Positions 8,854 to 17,917 of a stretch of 61,540 bases of DNA are shown one piece after another. The notes below the pieces were generated by a model. It saw nothing but the letters and a program-made list of their open reading frames with translations, searched no databases and was not told the DNA's origin. The position numbers and the translations under genes were made by a program. Position 1 is the first letter of the stretch; every line of letters begins with the position of its first letter. Source of the DNA: an uncultured Pseudomonadales bacterium (GTDB lineage: Bacteria; Pseudomonadota; Gammaproteobacteria; Pseudomonadales; Azotimanducaceae); assembly GCA_905182155.1 (NCBI GenBank), contig CAJJAX010000008.1, forward strand, positions 1 through 61,540. The letters are read 5' to 3'.

Positions 8854-9240
8854 ATGAATCAATATTACGGAACAGGTCGCCGCAAGACCGCTAAAGCGCG
8901 TGTATTTATGAGCCTTGGCGATGGCAGTATTCAGGTCAACGATCTGCCATTAGATGAATACTTCGGCCGAGAAACAGCGCGTATGGTGGTTCGTCAGCCG
9001 CTAGAGTTGACAGAAACAGTTGAAAAGTTCGACCTAAAAATTACCGTAGAAGGCGGTGGTGGTTTTGGTCAGGCTGGTGCAATTCGCCACGGGATTACTC
9101 GGGCTTTAATGGAATATGATGAGACGCTGAGACCGGCGCTACGGCAGGCAGGATATGTCACTCGGGACGCTCGAAGTGTGGAACGCAAGAAGGTTGGACT
9201 TCGTAAAGCACGGAAGAAGCCGCAGTTTTCAAAGCGATAA
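8854..9240 (+). CDS. rpsI: 30S ribosomal protein S9
   Basis: A 128-residue S9 starting [18 protein letters not shown] and ending in the basic KKPQFSKR tail whose terminal Lys-Arg reaches the P-site tRNA. The central [19 protein letters not shown] is the family signature. A Shine-Dalgarno aagaaagg precedes the ATG. A strong terminator follows 17 bp after the stop. Confidence 0.98.
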   Translation: MNQYYGTGRRKTAKARVFMSLGDGSIQVNDLPLDEYFGRETARMVVRQPLELTETVEKFDLKITVEGGGGFGQAGAIRHGITRALMEYDETLRPALRQAGYVTRDARSVERKKVGLRKARKKPQFSKR

Positions 9241-9256
9241 ACCAGATGCAGGTTTG

Positions 9257-9286
9257 GAAAACGGAGCTTCGGCTCCGTTTTTTTTT
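9257..9286 (+). terminator. Rho-independent terminator after rpsI
   Basis: The stem aaacggagc / gctccgttt is closed by a TTCG tetraloop and followed by a run of nine or more Ts. This is a textbook terminator closing rplM-rpsI. Confidence 0.93.
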
Positions 9287-9332
9287 AAGCCGAAAAAATA
9301 CGATGATGAACCAGCCCAAATACCATTGAGTA

Positions 9333-9341
9333 TGTTAGAAT
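9333..9341 (+). promoter_or_regulatory. Extended -10 promoter for petABC
   Basis: TGTTAGAAT (TGn plus TAGAAT) lies about 95 bp before the petA start, in the only intergenic gap preceding the bc1 operon and after a strong terminator. No clear -35 was found. Confidence 0.4.
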
Positions 9342-9435
9342 CGCGGCGCCGGTAGAGTGGTAAAAACCTGGTTTATAGAGGTCAGTCTTGGTCATCCTTA
9401 AAAGAGGTCTAAGGCGAGAATAGTGGAGACAAGTT

Positions 9436-10035
9436 GTGAGTGACAGTAGCGTCAATTCTGGACGGCGGAATTTTCTTCTCGGTGCGACGGCAGTGGTCGG
9501 TGCAGGCGGTGTCGCGGGTTTGGCAGTTCCCTTTTTAGGGTCTTGGAACCCGAGCGCCAGAGCCTTGGCCGCGGGCGCACCGATAAAAGTTGATATCAGT
9601 CGTTTGCAGCCCGGTGAGATTTTAGGTCCGATCCCGGCTTGGCGAGACAAGCCCATCTTCGTCATTCGTCGTAGCGAGGCCATGCTGGCTCGGTTAAATG
9701 AAAAGAGCGAGCGTTTGGCTGATCCAACGTCTGAGCGCGAGCAACAGCCCAGTTATGCCAAAAACGAGACCCGCTCGATTCGACCCGACGTCGCAATCTT
9801 GGTGGGGTTGTGTACCCATTTAAGCTGTTCACCGAAATTTAGACCGGCCATCACGCCTCAAACGTTTGACGCTGAATGGGTTGGCGGATTTTATTGTCCT
9901 TGCCATGGATCGAAATTTGATTTGGCTGGACGGGTTTATCAAGGGGTGCCGGCGCCATCGAATCTAGAGGTGCCTCCTCACTACTATGAGACGGATGATG
10001 TGGTCGTAATTGGGGAAGATGAGGGAGTAGCCTAA
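9436..10035 (+). CDS. petA: Ubiquinol-cytochrome c reductase iron-sulfur subunit (Rieske)
   Basis: The Rieske subunit of the cytochrome bc1 complex takes the first electron from ubiquinol. The 199-residue protein begins with a Tat-type signal anchor (SGRRNFLLGATAVVGAGGVA). The 2Fe-2S cluster motifs are CTHLSC (Cys 126, His 128, Cys 131) and CPCHGSKFD (Cys 154, Cys 156, His 157); the outer Cys and His of each motif bind the cluster and the inner Cys pair forms the disulfide. The start is GTG at 9436. Its stop overlaps the petB ATG (TAATG). Confidence 0.96.
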   Translation: MSDSSVNSGRRNFLLGATAVVGAGGVAGLAVPFLGSWNPSARALAAGAPIKVDISRLQPGEILGPIPAWRDKPIFVIRRSEAMLARLNEKSERLADPTSEREQQPSYAKNETRSIRPDVAILVGLCTHLSCSPKFRPAITPQTFDAEWVGGFYCPCHGSKFDLAGRVYQGVPAPSNLEVPPHYYETDDVVVIGEDEGVA

Positions 10036-11292
10036 TGTCGGCGATTGAACAGTCATTTAAGAATGTTATGGCCTGGATCGATGATCGATTGCCGGTTACA
10101 GAAGCTTATGAAAAGCATCTGTCTAAGTACTATGCGCCGAAAAACCTCAATATTTGGTACTACTTCGGGATTTTTTCCTTTGTGGTGTTGGCCAATCAAT
10201 TGCTCACGGGTATCTGGTTAACCATGAGTTACGTGCCAACCGGCGAGGGTGCATTTGCCTCGGTTGAATACATCATGCGTGATGTTGAATATGGCTGGTT
10301 GCTTCGGTACATGCATTCAACAGGGGCTTCCGCGTTTTTCGTTGTGGTGTACCTGCACATGTTTCGCGGACTGTTGTATGGCTCCTATCAAAAGCCAAGA
10401 GAACTGATCTGGATCCTGGGCATGTTGGTTTATGTGGCGCTCATGGCTGAAGGGTTTTTCGGTTATTTGTTACCTTGGGGCAATATGTCCTTTTGGGGCG
10501 CGCAGGTGATTGTCTCCTTGGCCAGTGCCATCCCGATTATTGGGGATGATTTGGCGATTTGGGTACGGGGCGACTTCAATATGTCAGGGGTGACTCTGAA
10601 CCGATTCTTTGCGCTGCATGTTGTGCTGGTGCCCTTGTTTTTGTTAGTGCTTGTGGTGCTTCACGTGCTGGCGCTGCACGAGGTGGGCTCGAACAACCCG
10701 GATGGCGTTGATATTAAGAAAACGACAGACGATATGGGCAAGCCCTTAGATGGCATTCCGTTTCATCCGTACTTTACGATCGGAAAATTGCCAGCCATCA
10801 TCGCCTTTTTGTTTATATTCTGTGCGGTTCTGTTTTTCTATCCAGATGGGGGCGGGTACCTCATTGAACACCCGAATTATGAGCCTGCGGATCCTTTGAA
10901 AACCCCTGAGTTGATTGCGCCGGTTTGGTACTACACGCCTTTTTACTCGATGCTGCGTGCGGTTACTTACCCGCTGTTTGGTATCGACGCGAAATTCTGG
11001 GGCATGCTTGACCATGGGTGGGGCTATAGCCATCCTGTTCGTGGTGCCTTGGTTAGATCGCAGTCCGGTTAAATCAATGCGCTACAAAGGCTGGATGAGC
11101 CGGACGGCGCTGGCCGTTTTTGTTGTGAGTTTCATTGTTCTAGGGTACCTGGGTACCATTGCCACAACAGAGGGCCGCACACAAGCTGCTCAGTTATTTA
11201 CCCTTTTGTATTTCCTATACTTCATACTGATGCCGTTTTATACGCGCATTGAAGCGACGAAGCCTGTTCCTTCGAGGGTGGTAGAATCATGA
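10035..11292 (+). CDS. petB: Cytochrome b of bc1 complex (frameshifted at about 11010-11013)
   Basis: Cytochrome b holds both haems b and the quinone sites of complex III. From 10035 the frame covers the haem-ligand helices (RYMHSTGAS and VVYLHMFRG; FFALHVVLVP and VVLHVLALHE) and the PEWY-equivalent APVWYY, reaching FGIDAKFWGML. The frame then runs to an early stop at 11072. The true C terminus continues in another frame (MGGAIAILFVVPWLDRSP and the last two membrane helices) to the stop at 11290-11292. Removing one base in gacc at 11010-11013 restores WGMLAMGGAIAIL. The break is probably a sequencing or assembly error, since cytochrome b is needed for complex III. Confidence 0.92.
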
Positions 11293-12100
11293 AGAAGTTA
11301 TTCTTAATTAGTTTAATATTGATGATGCCTATGTTTGCTCAGGCCAGTGGTGGGCCGAGTATAAAGCTGGATTCTATGGAAGCAGATGCGAGCGACAAAG
11401 GCTCACTGCAGCGTGGCATGCAAACCTATGTCAATTACTGTCTGGGCTGTCATACAGCCCAGTACCAGCGTTATATTCGGGCGGCAGAGGATTTGCACAT
11501 CCCTGAAGATCTAGTTATCGAGCATTTGATTTTTAGTGATCAAAAAATTGGTGATCAGATGACCAGTGCAATGGACCCTAAGCTTGCTGCTCAGTGGTTT
11601 GGAGCCACTCCACCAGACTTAACCAATGAAATTAACCTACGTGGCCGGAGTATCTCTACACCTATCTTTTAACTTTTTATGAAGATTCGAGTCGGCCGCT
11701 CGGAGCCAATAATCTGGTGTATGAAAATGTTGGGATGCCGCATGCGCTGGTTGAGCTTCAAGGCGTTCAAAAGAAAGTCTGCAAACAGATTCCAAAGCTT
11801 GCGGCTAATGGCGGCGAGATGATGGATGCGTTGTCTCAGGGTTATTTGACGGAAGAAGTTTGTGGTATGGATTTGGTGGCAAGAGGTTACAGTCCGCTGG
11901 CGTTGGTTGAGTCAACGGGTCGATTGTCTGCAGAAGAATATGAGCAGGTGGTCTATGACCTGACTAATTTTCTTTATTATGTGGCCGATCCGACGCGATT
12001 GGAGCGGGAAAGGACCGGTGTATTTGTGCTGATCTTCCTGGCTTTTTTCTTCGTGCCAGCTTATTTGCTCGCAAGAGAGTACAAAAAAGAGTTTCATTAA
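11289..12100 (+). CDS. petC: Cytochrome c1 of bc1 complex (frameshifted at about 11645-11647)
   Basis: Cytochrome c1 accepts electrons from the Rieske protein and passes them to soluble cytochrome c. The first part has a signal peptide ([16 protein letters not shown]) and the haem-attachment motif CLGCH (51-55), then [12 protein letters not shown]. The frame then stops at 11672. The downstream frame reads [39 protein letters not shown] (methionine ligand region) and ends with a membrane anchor ([19 protein letters not shown]). Adding one C to the ggcc run at 11643-11646 restores [10 protein letters not shown], so a single-base deletion is likely. The ATG overlaps the petB stop. Confidence 0.92.
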
Positions 12101-12128
12101 TCGCTCAGGCGTAAGAGGGGAAAAGGGA

Positions 12129-12761
12129 ATGAGCGTAATTTCGAAACATTCTTCAATGGTTTTTTATTCGGACGGTGCTGACCATTACAGTCAGAGAGTT
12201 CGAATGGTGTTAGCTGAAAAGGGCGTCACCGTCGAAACGATCGATGTCGATCCAGACAAAAAGCCCGAGGATCTCGCTAGCCTCAATCCTTACAACTCGC
12301 TACCCACGCTTGTTGACAGGGACTTGGTGTTATATGAGTCCAAGGTGGTTATGGAATATCTCGACGAGCGTTTTCCGCATCCGCCGTTGCTGCCGGTTTA
12401 TCCGGTTGCTCGAGCCCAAAGCCGACTGTTTGTGTATCGGATCCAGCGAGATTGGTGTGGTTTGGTCGACACCATCGTTGCCGGTCGATCGAAAGATACG
12501 GTGATCGATCGGGCGCGAAAAGAGCTTCGGGAAGGACTGATTACGATTGCGCCGATATTCTCTGAAAAAGAGTTTTTCATGAGCGACGAATTTACGCTGG
12601 TTGATTGTTGCTTTGTGCCGATTTTATGGCGCCTGCCTGTGCTGGGGATTCAATTACCCCCTAAAACGGCGAAGCCTTTAAGTGATTATATGACCCGAAT
12701 GTTCCGACGAGAGTCTTTTCAAGCCAGCTTGTCTGAAGCTGAAATGGATATGCGGGATTGA
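12129..12761 (+). CDS. sspA: Stringent starvation protein A
   Basis: SspA is a glutathione S-transferase fold protein that binds RNA polymerase sigma70 holoenzyme and shapes stress and virulence gene expression; it lacks GST activity. The 210-residue product has the thioredoxin-like N domain ([39 protein letters not shown]) and helical C domain ending [18 protein letters not shown]. It sits 28 bp after petC with a gaggggaaaaggga ribosome site, the usual petABC-sspAB order. Confidence 0.95.
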   Translation: MSVISKHSSMVFYSDGADHYSQRVRMVLAEKGVTVETIDVDPDKKPEDLASLNPYNSLPTLVDRDLVLYESKVVMEYLDERFPHPPLLPVYPVARAQSRLFVYRIQRDWCGLVDTIVAGRSKDTVIDRARKELREGLITIAPIFSEKEFFMSDEFTLVDCCFVPILWRLPVLGIQLPPKTAKPLSDYMTRMFRRESFQASLSEAEMDMRD

Positions 12762-13250
12762 TTGTCCTGCAGAGCGTCATTTTCGGCGGCTGTTTTGACG
12801 CCTTCTAAAATCCCATTTTTGATCAAAGGCCTCCTGGATTGGATGGCCGAGGCGGACTTAACGCCTTATTTGGTGGTTAATGCAGGCCTGGACGGCGTTC
12901 AGGTGCCCAGAGCCTTTGTTCAGCCGGATGGCAGCATCACGTTAAACTTGAGTGGGCATGCGATTCGCCATCTTGCGATCGAGGCCGCGGGCCTCGGGTT
13001 CGATAGCCGTTTCCAAGGTCAGCCGCATTCGATTTGGGTTCCCATTAACGCGATACTGGGTTTGGTGAGTCGAGAAGCCTCTGATGGGTTGTGGTTCCCC
13101 GAGAATCAGCCAAGCAGTTCTGCGCAAAAGGGCTTAAGTGAGGCGCCTAGCCTTGATGGCGCGAGTGAAGGCGACCTAAAAGGCCCGGAAAAGGCTTCAG
13201 GCAAGAAAGAAAAAGGGCGCGGCAGGCCCAACCTGACCATCGTGGAATAG
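12762..13250 (+). CDS. sspB: ClpXP adaptor SspB
   Basis: SspB tethers ssrA-tagged proteins to ClpX. The core substrate-binding domain is evident (IPFLIKGLLDWMAEADLTPY, LVVNAGLDGVQVPRAF, ITLNLSGHAIRHLAIE). A long acidic/polar linker follows, and a short C-terminal ClpX-binding tail ends GRGRPNLTIVE. The start is uncertain: TTG at 12762 directly follows the sspA stop, and the first aligned residues begin about 16 codons later, so a downstream non-ATG start is possible. The gene converges with the BON lipoprotein 11 bp away. Confidence 0.88.
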   Translation: MSCRASFSAAVLTPSKIPFLIKGLLDWMAEADLTPYLVVNAGLDGVQVPRAFVQPDGSITLNLSGHAIRHLAIEAAGLGFDSRFQGQPHSIWVPINAILGLVSREASDGLWFPENQPSSSAQKGLSEAPSLDGASEGDLKGPEKASGKKEKGRGRPNLTIVE

Positions 13251-13261
13251 TCAAAAATTGC

Positions 13262-13819
13262 TCAGTTGAGATATTCAAACGCTTGGACAATTTTTTGAAC
13301 GCCGAAAACCTCTCGGGTTAACTCAACGGCGGCTTTAGCTTCATCTCGGGTCAATAGGCCCATCAAATAAACCACGCCATTTTCAACAACGACTTTGGTT
13401 CGTCCGGCGTCAACTGCTGCGTTCGTGCTCATTTTTAGTTTGAGTTTGGTTTTAAGCAAAGCGTCATTGGTTCGAACGAGTCCTGCCGTTGGGCCGGCGA
13501 CTTCAAGCTCGTTATGCACTTTGGCAACGTGCCGGATTTGTTCGGCGATCCTTCCGGCATGTGCTTTGGCTTGTTCTGTATTGGTCTGCCCCGTGAGCAA
13601 CGCCACGCCATTAAAGACAGTCACCGCGACGTTCATTGTTTTAACGTCCGGGATGGCCGCTTTCAGGTTGTTCATAATGAGCTTGGCAGACCGTCGGTCA
13701 TCAAGCTTTGTGCCGAAGGTGCGCTTGCCGAGATTGTCGTCTTTCGGCGCAAAGGTGCTACAAGCACTGAGCAGCAATGTGACCGCTATTAGATAGCCAA
13801 TTTGAGAAACCTTGGTCAT
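13262..13819 (-). CDS. dolP: BON-domain outer membrane lipoprotein DolP-like
   Basis: A 185-residue lipoprotein with a signal peptide and lipobox LLLSAC (lipidated Cys about 20), followed by two BON domains: DVKTMNVAVTVFNGVALLTG with TEQAKAHAGRIAE, and GRTKVVVENGVVYLMGLLTR with AVELTREVFGVQKIV. DolP (YraP) sits at the outer membrane and supports envelope integrity and the BAM complex. The yraN-lpoA neighbourhood upstream on the same strand matches the enteric arrangement. Confidence 0.87.
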   Translation of the reverse strand: MTKVSQIGYLIAVTLLLSACSTFAPKDDNLGKRTFGTKLDDRRSAKLIMNNLKAAIPDVKTMNVAVTVFNGVALLTGQTNTEQAKAHAGRIAEQIRHVAKVHNELEVAGPTAGLVRTNDALLKTKLKLKMSTNAAVDAGRTKVVVENGVVYLMGLLTRDEAKAAVELTREVFGVQKIVQAFEYLN

Positions 13820-13857
13820 GATGTTTTCCTTATGCCAGGCGGCTATCTTGCCAGTCC

Positions 13858-14220
13858 CTATTCAGGAATCAAGTCTTCTTCAAAAAATGCAGCCTTGATC
13901 CAGCGATTTTCTGATCCAAAGCTGATGAGATCAAACCGGATTTGATAGTGCGCAAACCTAGGGTTGTGCGTTAAAAAGTGGTTGGCGGTTTTGATGATTC
14001 GGTTTTGCTTTTGACGATCGACTTGGGCGGCCGGTGAGCCAAATCGGTCTGAGCGTCTTTGTTTTACTTCGCAGAAGACCAGAAGGCCGTCTTTGGTTGC
14101 GATGAGGTCGATCTCGCCAAAGCGGCAGTGGTAATTGGGTATAACAAGGCAATAGCCTCGTTGTTGCAGCCACCGGCTGGCGCGCGCTTCGGACGCTTTG
14201 CCGCGAGGGTTTGACTTCAA
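13858..14220 (-). CDS. yraN: UPF0102 family protein YraN
   Basis: A 120-residue protein with a predicted endonuclease-like fold, recognised by GKASEARASRWLQQRGY and GEIDLIATKDGLLVFCEVKQRR (the Asp...Glu-x-Lys core of restriction-endonuclease-like proteins). Its function is not established. Its start overlaps the lpoA stop by 4 bases, indicating co-transcription lpoA-yraN-dolP. Confidence 0.9.
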   Translation of the reverse strand: MKSNPRGKASEARASRWLQQRGYCLVIPNYHCRFGEIDLIATKDGLLVFCEVKQRRSDRFGSPAAQVDRQKQNRIIKTANHFLTHNPRFAHYQIRFDLISFGSENRWIKAAFFEEDLIPE

Positions 14221-16091
14221 ATTGACTCGTTAACCACGGGTAAGGTGGTCACAGCGCCTCTTTCAAAGATTCCCCACATTAGATGACGCCTCACAGTTTG
14301 CTCGTCCATGGTGAGTGTGCCGGTTAACCCGTAAAAAGGCGTTTCAGGCATTTCGCGCAGGATCCGAAGCCGGGGCATAATATTGAAGGCATCGAGGCCC
14401 AGGGCGAAAAGCCCGCCGAGTGGCCCAACCGCCTCTGGCCAAGCTTGGTGTATTTGGGTTTCAAGCGGGGCTTCCGGAATCAATTTCCAGGGCATGTCAC
14501 AAAATCGAATGCCATTGAGGTCGAGGTTATTAATTTTCGTTTGGTTGTCCTGATTGACGAGAGAGGTCGCAAAAACGGGTAGATCGTCCGCGTAATAAAA
14601 AGCCAGTGCCGGATTAATTTGTTTTGATTTCTCAGCGCTAGCAAGCAGCGCGATCATGTCGATGTCTTGGCGTCGACGCGCCGTAAATTCGAACGCCAGG
14701 CCCGTAATGCGTTTTAAATCGTTTGCTCTGGACTGACTGTCATCGACCTTGAGAATCCTACGGACAAAGGCGGCGTAGCTTTCGTCTTCGGAAAATCGTT
14801 TCTCGGTGATTCTGATGTCATTCTTAGTACCAACTGCTTCGCGAAAGGCTGCGGTGGTTCGGTCTCCCCATTCATCGGTTGGTGCAATGAGTAAAATGTT
14901 TTTGTAGCCTAACTGTCGGCCGTGTTCTGCGAGTTGCTTGGCTTCGTCTTCAGGGGCCAAGGAGAAGAAAAACAAATTGCCGTTTTGGTTTGACCGGGGG
15001 GTGAGTGTGGTCACTCTATTGAGAGCGAGAACCGGTACTTTCAGGCGCGCCTGGGCCAGTTCTGTGACGCGATCTTTATCGAGTGGACCGATTACGAATT
15101 CGGCGCCGGCTTGAACGGCCCGTTCCACTAGATCGACCGTCGACGGCCATTGATCCGTGTTGTACACAATGAGTTCGGATTCCCGGCCCTGATCAAAGTG
15201 TGCTGCCAAGATGCCTTTTAAAATGGCTTGGCCTGCAGTGGCCAGGGGGCCGGTTTGCGGTAATAAGATGGCGACCTTCTTGGGTTGGCCGGCGACGACG
15301 CTGTCGAGGAAGGCCAGGCGCTTCGGGAGCTGCTGCGCCGCCGGATGCCCGGCCCAAAGTTTCTTCCAGTTTGTTAAGGCTCGCAACTGTTGGCTGGGCC
15401 GGTTCTGAAGTTGTTTGGTCATGGCTGCGAGCGACAACCATCCTCGGAGGTCGTTAGTGACTGCGTCGTTGGCATAACGCTTCAAAAGCGCTGTCGGGAG
15501 CGTCATGAGGCCATTAAAGAGTTGCTCATGGTTGTCGGTCACCGCGGCGCTCGAAAGCATTGGTGTCATCAGTACTCGGGTTCGAGCGGCTGCGAGCATT
15601 CGGCCTGTTTGTTGGTACGCATTGGCTTTTGTCAGGCCAAGGGCAATCTGATCGGGGTCGCTCAGTCCAAATTGAGTGAGGTCTTTTTGATTCAGCAGCG
15701 CGAGGGCGCGGCCTGGGTCGCCATTGATCAGTGCCAGTTGGGCTTTTGTTAGGAGGTAATCCACTGTGGCATTTGGCGCAATATTTGAGGCCTGAATCGC
15801 GCCCAGGATGCGCGCTGCGTCCTCATATTGTCCTGACGCTAAGGCTAGTTTGGCGGCTTTGGTTCGGAAGGTGCTGGCAAGGGGTTCGCGGCTGAGGCTG
15901 GCGAGTCGTAAGCCCTCAGTGACCGAGGCGATTGTGATATTGCTAGGATCTATTGGGCTTTGGATTGCCTTCTGAGATTGTCCGGTTGTGCGGTTAGGGT
16001 CGCTTGCGCAGCCAATGAGCAAGATTGCAATCGACGCCAGTAGGGCGCCGCGTTTGGCGGGACGCGATGCGCGTACGTTAATTGGGTTCAT
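14217..16091 (-). CDS. lpoA: Penicillin-binding protein activator LpoA
   Basis: LpoA is an outer-membrane lipoprotein that reaches through the periplasm to stimulate PBP1a. The 624-residue product has a lipobox LLIGC (lipidated Cys about 28), an N-terminal helical TPR-like domain, and a C-terminal periplasmic-binding-like domain starting KKVAILLPQTGPLATAGQAI, with ALNRVTTLTPRSNQNGNLF and DAFNIMPRL. It is divergent from rsmI as in enterics (yraM/yraL). The ATG overlaps the stop of an upstream Lys/Asn-rich repeat ORF. Confidence 0.93.
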   Translation of the reverse strand: MNPINVRASRPAKRGALLASIAILLIGCASDPNRTTGQSQKAIQSPIDPSNITIASVTEGLRLASLSREPLASTFRTKAAKLALASGQYEDAARILGAIQASNIAPNATVDYLLTKAQLALINGDPGRALALLNQKDLTQFGLSDPDQIALGLTKANAYQQTGRMLAAARTRVLMTPMLSSAAVTDNHEQLFNGLMTLPTALLKRYANDAVTNDLRGWLSLAAMTKQLQNRPSQQLRALTNWKKLWAGHPAAQQLPKRLAFLDSVVAGQPKKVAILLPQTGPLATAGQAILKGILAAHFDQGRESELIVYNTDQWPSTVDLVERAVQAGAEFVIGPLDKDRVTELAQARLKVPVLALNRVTTLTPRSNQNGNLFFFSLAPEDEAKQLAEHGRQLGYKNILLIAPTDEWGDRTTAAFREAVGTKNDIRITEKRFSEDESYAAFVRRILKVDDSQSRANDLKRITGLAFEFTARRRQDIDMIALLASAEKSKQINPALAFYYADDLPVFATSLVNQDNQTKINNLDLNGIRFCDMPWKLIPEAPLETQIHQAWPEAVGPLGGLFALGLDAFNIMPRLRILREMPETPFYGLTGTLTMDEQTVRRHLMWGIFERGAVTTLPVVNESI

Positions 16092-16390
16092 GGTCTGATT
16101 GCATTGTTCAATCGAGCGCCTGCCTGAATGGGGTCATTATGCCATAACGTGTTTAAGGATGATCTTCCGTTCATGGGTTTGTTCATTGTCTTTTTCATTG
16201 TCTTGTTCATTGTTTTGTTCATGGGTTTGTTCAGTGTTTTGTTCAGTGTTTTTTTCAGGGGTTTATTTAAGGTCCCGCCGTTAAGGGGTTCTTTGCGGCT
16301 TGCTGGCAGCGGGCAGGTGGCGTCGTCGAGCGTCATCTTCCGCCGAATGCGGTGCTTTGTCTTGTTTGGATGGTTGCCTGCCTTGTAATC
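16088..16390 (-). CDS. Candidate Lys/Asn-rich repeat ORF coupled to lpoA
   Basis: From ATG at 16390 (MDYKAGNHPNKTKHRIRRKM) a 100-codon frame runs to a TGA at 16088-16090 that overlaps the lpoA ATG as ATGA. Its middle is encoded by the 12-bp tandem array and reads as four-residue units such as NKTM, NKTL, NKPM and KKTM. The C-terminal part is SLNTLWHNDPIQAGARLNNA. The period of 12 keeps the frame open. It is unlike any family I recognise. It may be a translated leader coupled to lpoA, or only an open stretch of leader RNA. Longer starts inside rsmI are not credible. Confidence 0.35.
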   Translation of the reverse strand, partial: DYKAGNHPNKTKHRIRRKMTLDDATCPLPASRKEPLNGGTLNKPLKKTLNKTLNKPMNKTMNKTMKKTMNKPMNGRSSLNTLWHNDPIQAGARLNNAIRP

Positions 16391-16430
16391 CATTAACCTA
16401 GGGCGCACTGAGTAATGAGTGACGTGCGTT
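16092..16430. other. Divergent lpoA/rsmI spacer
   Basis: A 339-bp divergent spacer. It contains the 12-bp tandem repeat (16170-16265) and the candidate ORF above. No clear -35/-10 pair was identified for either gene. Confidence 0.5.
16170..16265. repeat. Eight-unit 12-bp tandem repeat
   Basis: Units starting ttca follow one another without gaps: ttcatgggtttg, ttcattgtcttt, ttcattgtcttg, ttcattgttttg, ttcatgggtttg, ttcagtgttttg, ttcagtgttttt, ttcaggggttta. The period is exactly 12 bp. The strand bias is strong: the plus strand is G/T-rich, so the minus-strand transcript (lpoA leader) is C/A-rich and largely unstructured. Confidence 0.92.
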
Positions 16431-17282
16431 GTGAGTAAATTGTATATAGTGGCAACCCCGATCGGCAACCTGAAGGATATCTCGATCCGCGCCCTCGAGA
16501 TCCTCGCAGCGGTCGACCTCGTCGCGGCTGAAGACACTCGGCATACCCGACGGTTGTTGGATCATTTTGAAATCAAGCAGAAACTGATCGCGTTTCATGA
16601 TCACAATGAGCGTCGTCAGACGGACCTGTTGATTGATCGAATCCTTGCTGGGGAGTCAGTTGCTTTGGTCTCGGACGCCGGTACCCCATTGATTTCAGAT
16701 CCTGGATTTCGATTGGTCCGTGCGGCGCGAGCGGCCGGGCTGGTTGTCGAGGCCGTGCCCGGTGCGTCGGCTGTCACCGCCGCCCTTTCGGTTTCTGGCC
16801 TGCCAACGGACCATTTTCAATTTTTGGGTTTTCTGCCTGCCAAGGGGCGGGCTACAAAGCTTGCTGACGTGAGTCGATATCCTGGCACCCTGATCCTGTA
16901 TGAAGCACCTCATAGAATTGCGTCGTTGCTTGAGACGATTTTAGAAGTCTTAGGTGGCGACCGTGAATTGGTGATTTGCAGGGAGCTAACCAAGCTCTAT
17001 GAGCAAGTGACCCAGGGTCTGGTGGGCGAGATAAGAGATAAAGTGACCCGCGGTGAGATTCCAGCGCGCGGTGAGTTCGTGGTCTTGATCAGTGGGGCAA
17101 CGGTTGAGCCATCGATCGCGCAGATTGAATTGGATGACTGTTTGCGGTTACTCATCGCTGAACTGCCAATTTCTAAAGCCGCCGAATTAGCGGGCCAAAT
17201 GCTGGGATTAAAACGAAATTTAGTCTACAAGCGCGCGCTTGAGTTGAAAGAAGCGGCAACCGACGTTGTGATCATCGGGTGA
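16431..17282 (+). CDS. rsmI: 16S rRNA 2'-O-ribose C1402 methyltransferase RsmI
   Basis: RsmI methylates the ribose of C1402 in the decoding centre of 16S rRNA with SAM. The protein opens with KLYIVATPIGNLKDISIRAL and has AAEDTRHTRRLLDHF, VALVSDAGTPLISDPGFRLV, AVPGASAVTAALSVSGLP and YEAPHRI, all tetrapyrrole-methylase family signatures. The GTG at 16431 (MSKLYIV) is the preferred start; an upstream in-frame GTG at 16419 would add four residues. rnpB follows directly downstream. Confidence 0.95.
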   Translation: MSKLYIVATPIGNLKDISIRALEILAAVDLVAAEDTRHTRRLLDHFEIKQKLIAFHDHNERRQTDLLIDRILAGESVALVSDAGTPLISDPGFRLVRAARAAGLVVEAVPGASAVTAALSVSGLPTDHFQFLGFLPAKGRATKLADVSRYPGTLILYEAPHRIASLLETILEVLGGDRELVICRELTKLYEQVTQGLVGEIRDKVTRGEIPARGEFVVLISGATVEPSIAQIELDDCLRLLIAELPISKAAELAGQMLGLKRNLVYKRALELKEAATDVVIIG

Positions 17283-17300
17283 TGACGGTAAGCTCCGCGT

Positions 17301-17645
<345 letters not shown>

Positions 17646-17681
17646 ATTTATTTTCTCTTCTATATTCTAAAAAGATATAAA

Positions 17682-17719
17682 AAGCCTCAAACTTAATAAT
17701 CTACATTAAGTTGAGGCTT
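17682..17719. terminator. Long hairpin after rnpB (possible bidirectional terminator)
   Basis: The arms aagcctcaaacttaat (17682-17697) and attaagttgaggctt (17705-17719) pair over 15 bp with one bulged A and a 7-nt loop. On the plus strand no strict T-run follows. On the minus strand the stem is followed by five Ts. It probably insulates rnpB from the dcw promoter. Confidence 0.6.
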
Positions 17720-17821
17720 CATCTATCTGTTCAAGATAGCGAACTATCTGAAAAGCCCATTCCAGTTTGCTAATCTTTCCTAAACCCTTGTGAAACCTAG
17801 AGAAATTTCGATTTTACCTGC

Positions 17822-17850
17822 TTGACATCATTGCCGGGTCTTTTTATTGT
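17822..17850 (+). promoter_or_regulatory. Sigma70 promoter of the dcw cluster (Pmra)
   Basis: TTGACA (17822-17827), a 17-bp spacer and TATTGT (17845-17850) form a near-consensus promoter. The predicted start near 17857 lies just before the MraZ repeats. Confidence 0.8.
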
Positions 17851-17865
17851 TCGAAGTGCACAAAT

Positions 17866-17890
17866 GTGGGTATTTGTGGAGTTTAGTGGG
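17866..17890 (+). promoter_or_regulatory. MraZ operator: three GTGG(G/A) boxes at 10-bp period
   Basis: GTGGG (17866-17870), GTGGA (17876-17880) and GTGGG (17886-17890) repeat every 10 bp between the promoter and mraZ. MraZ is known to bind TGGGN direct repeats separated by 5 bp to repress its own operon, so autoregulation of this cluster is strongly suggested. Confidence 0.8.
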
Positions 17891-17917
17891 TTACATAAAC
17901 CGGAAGGGATTAAGGCA

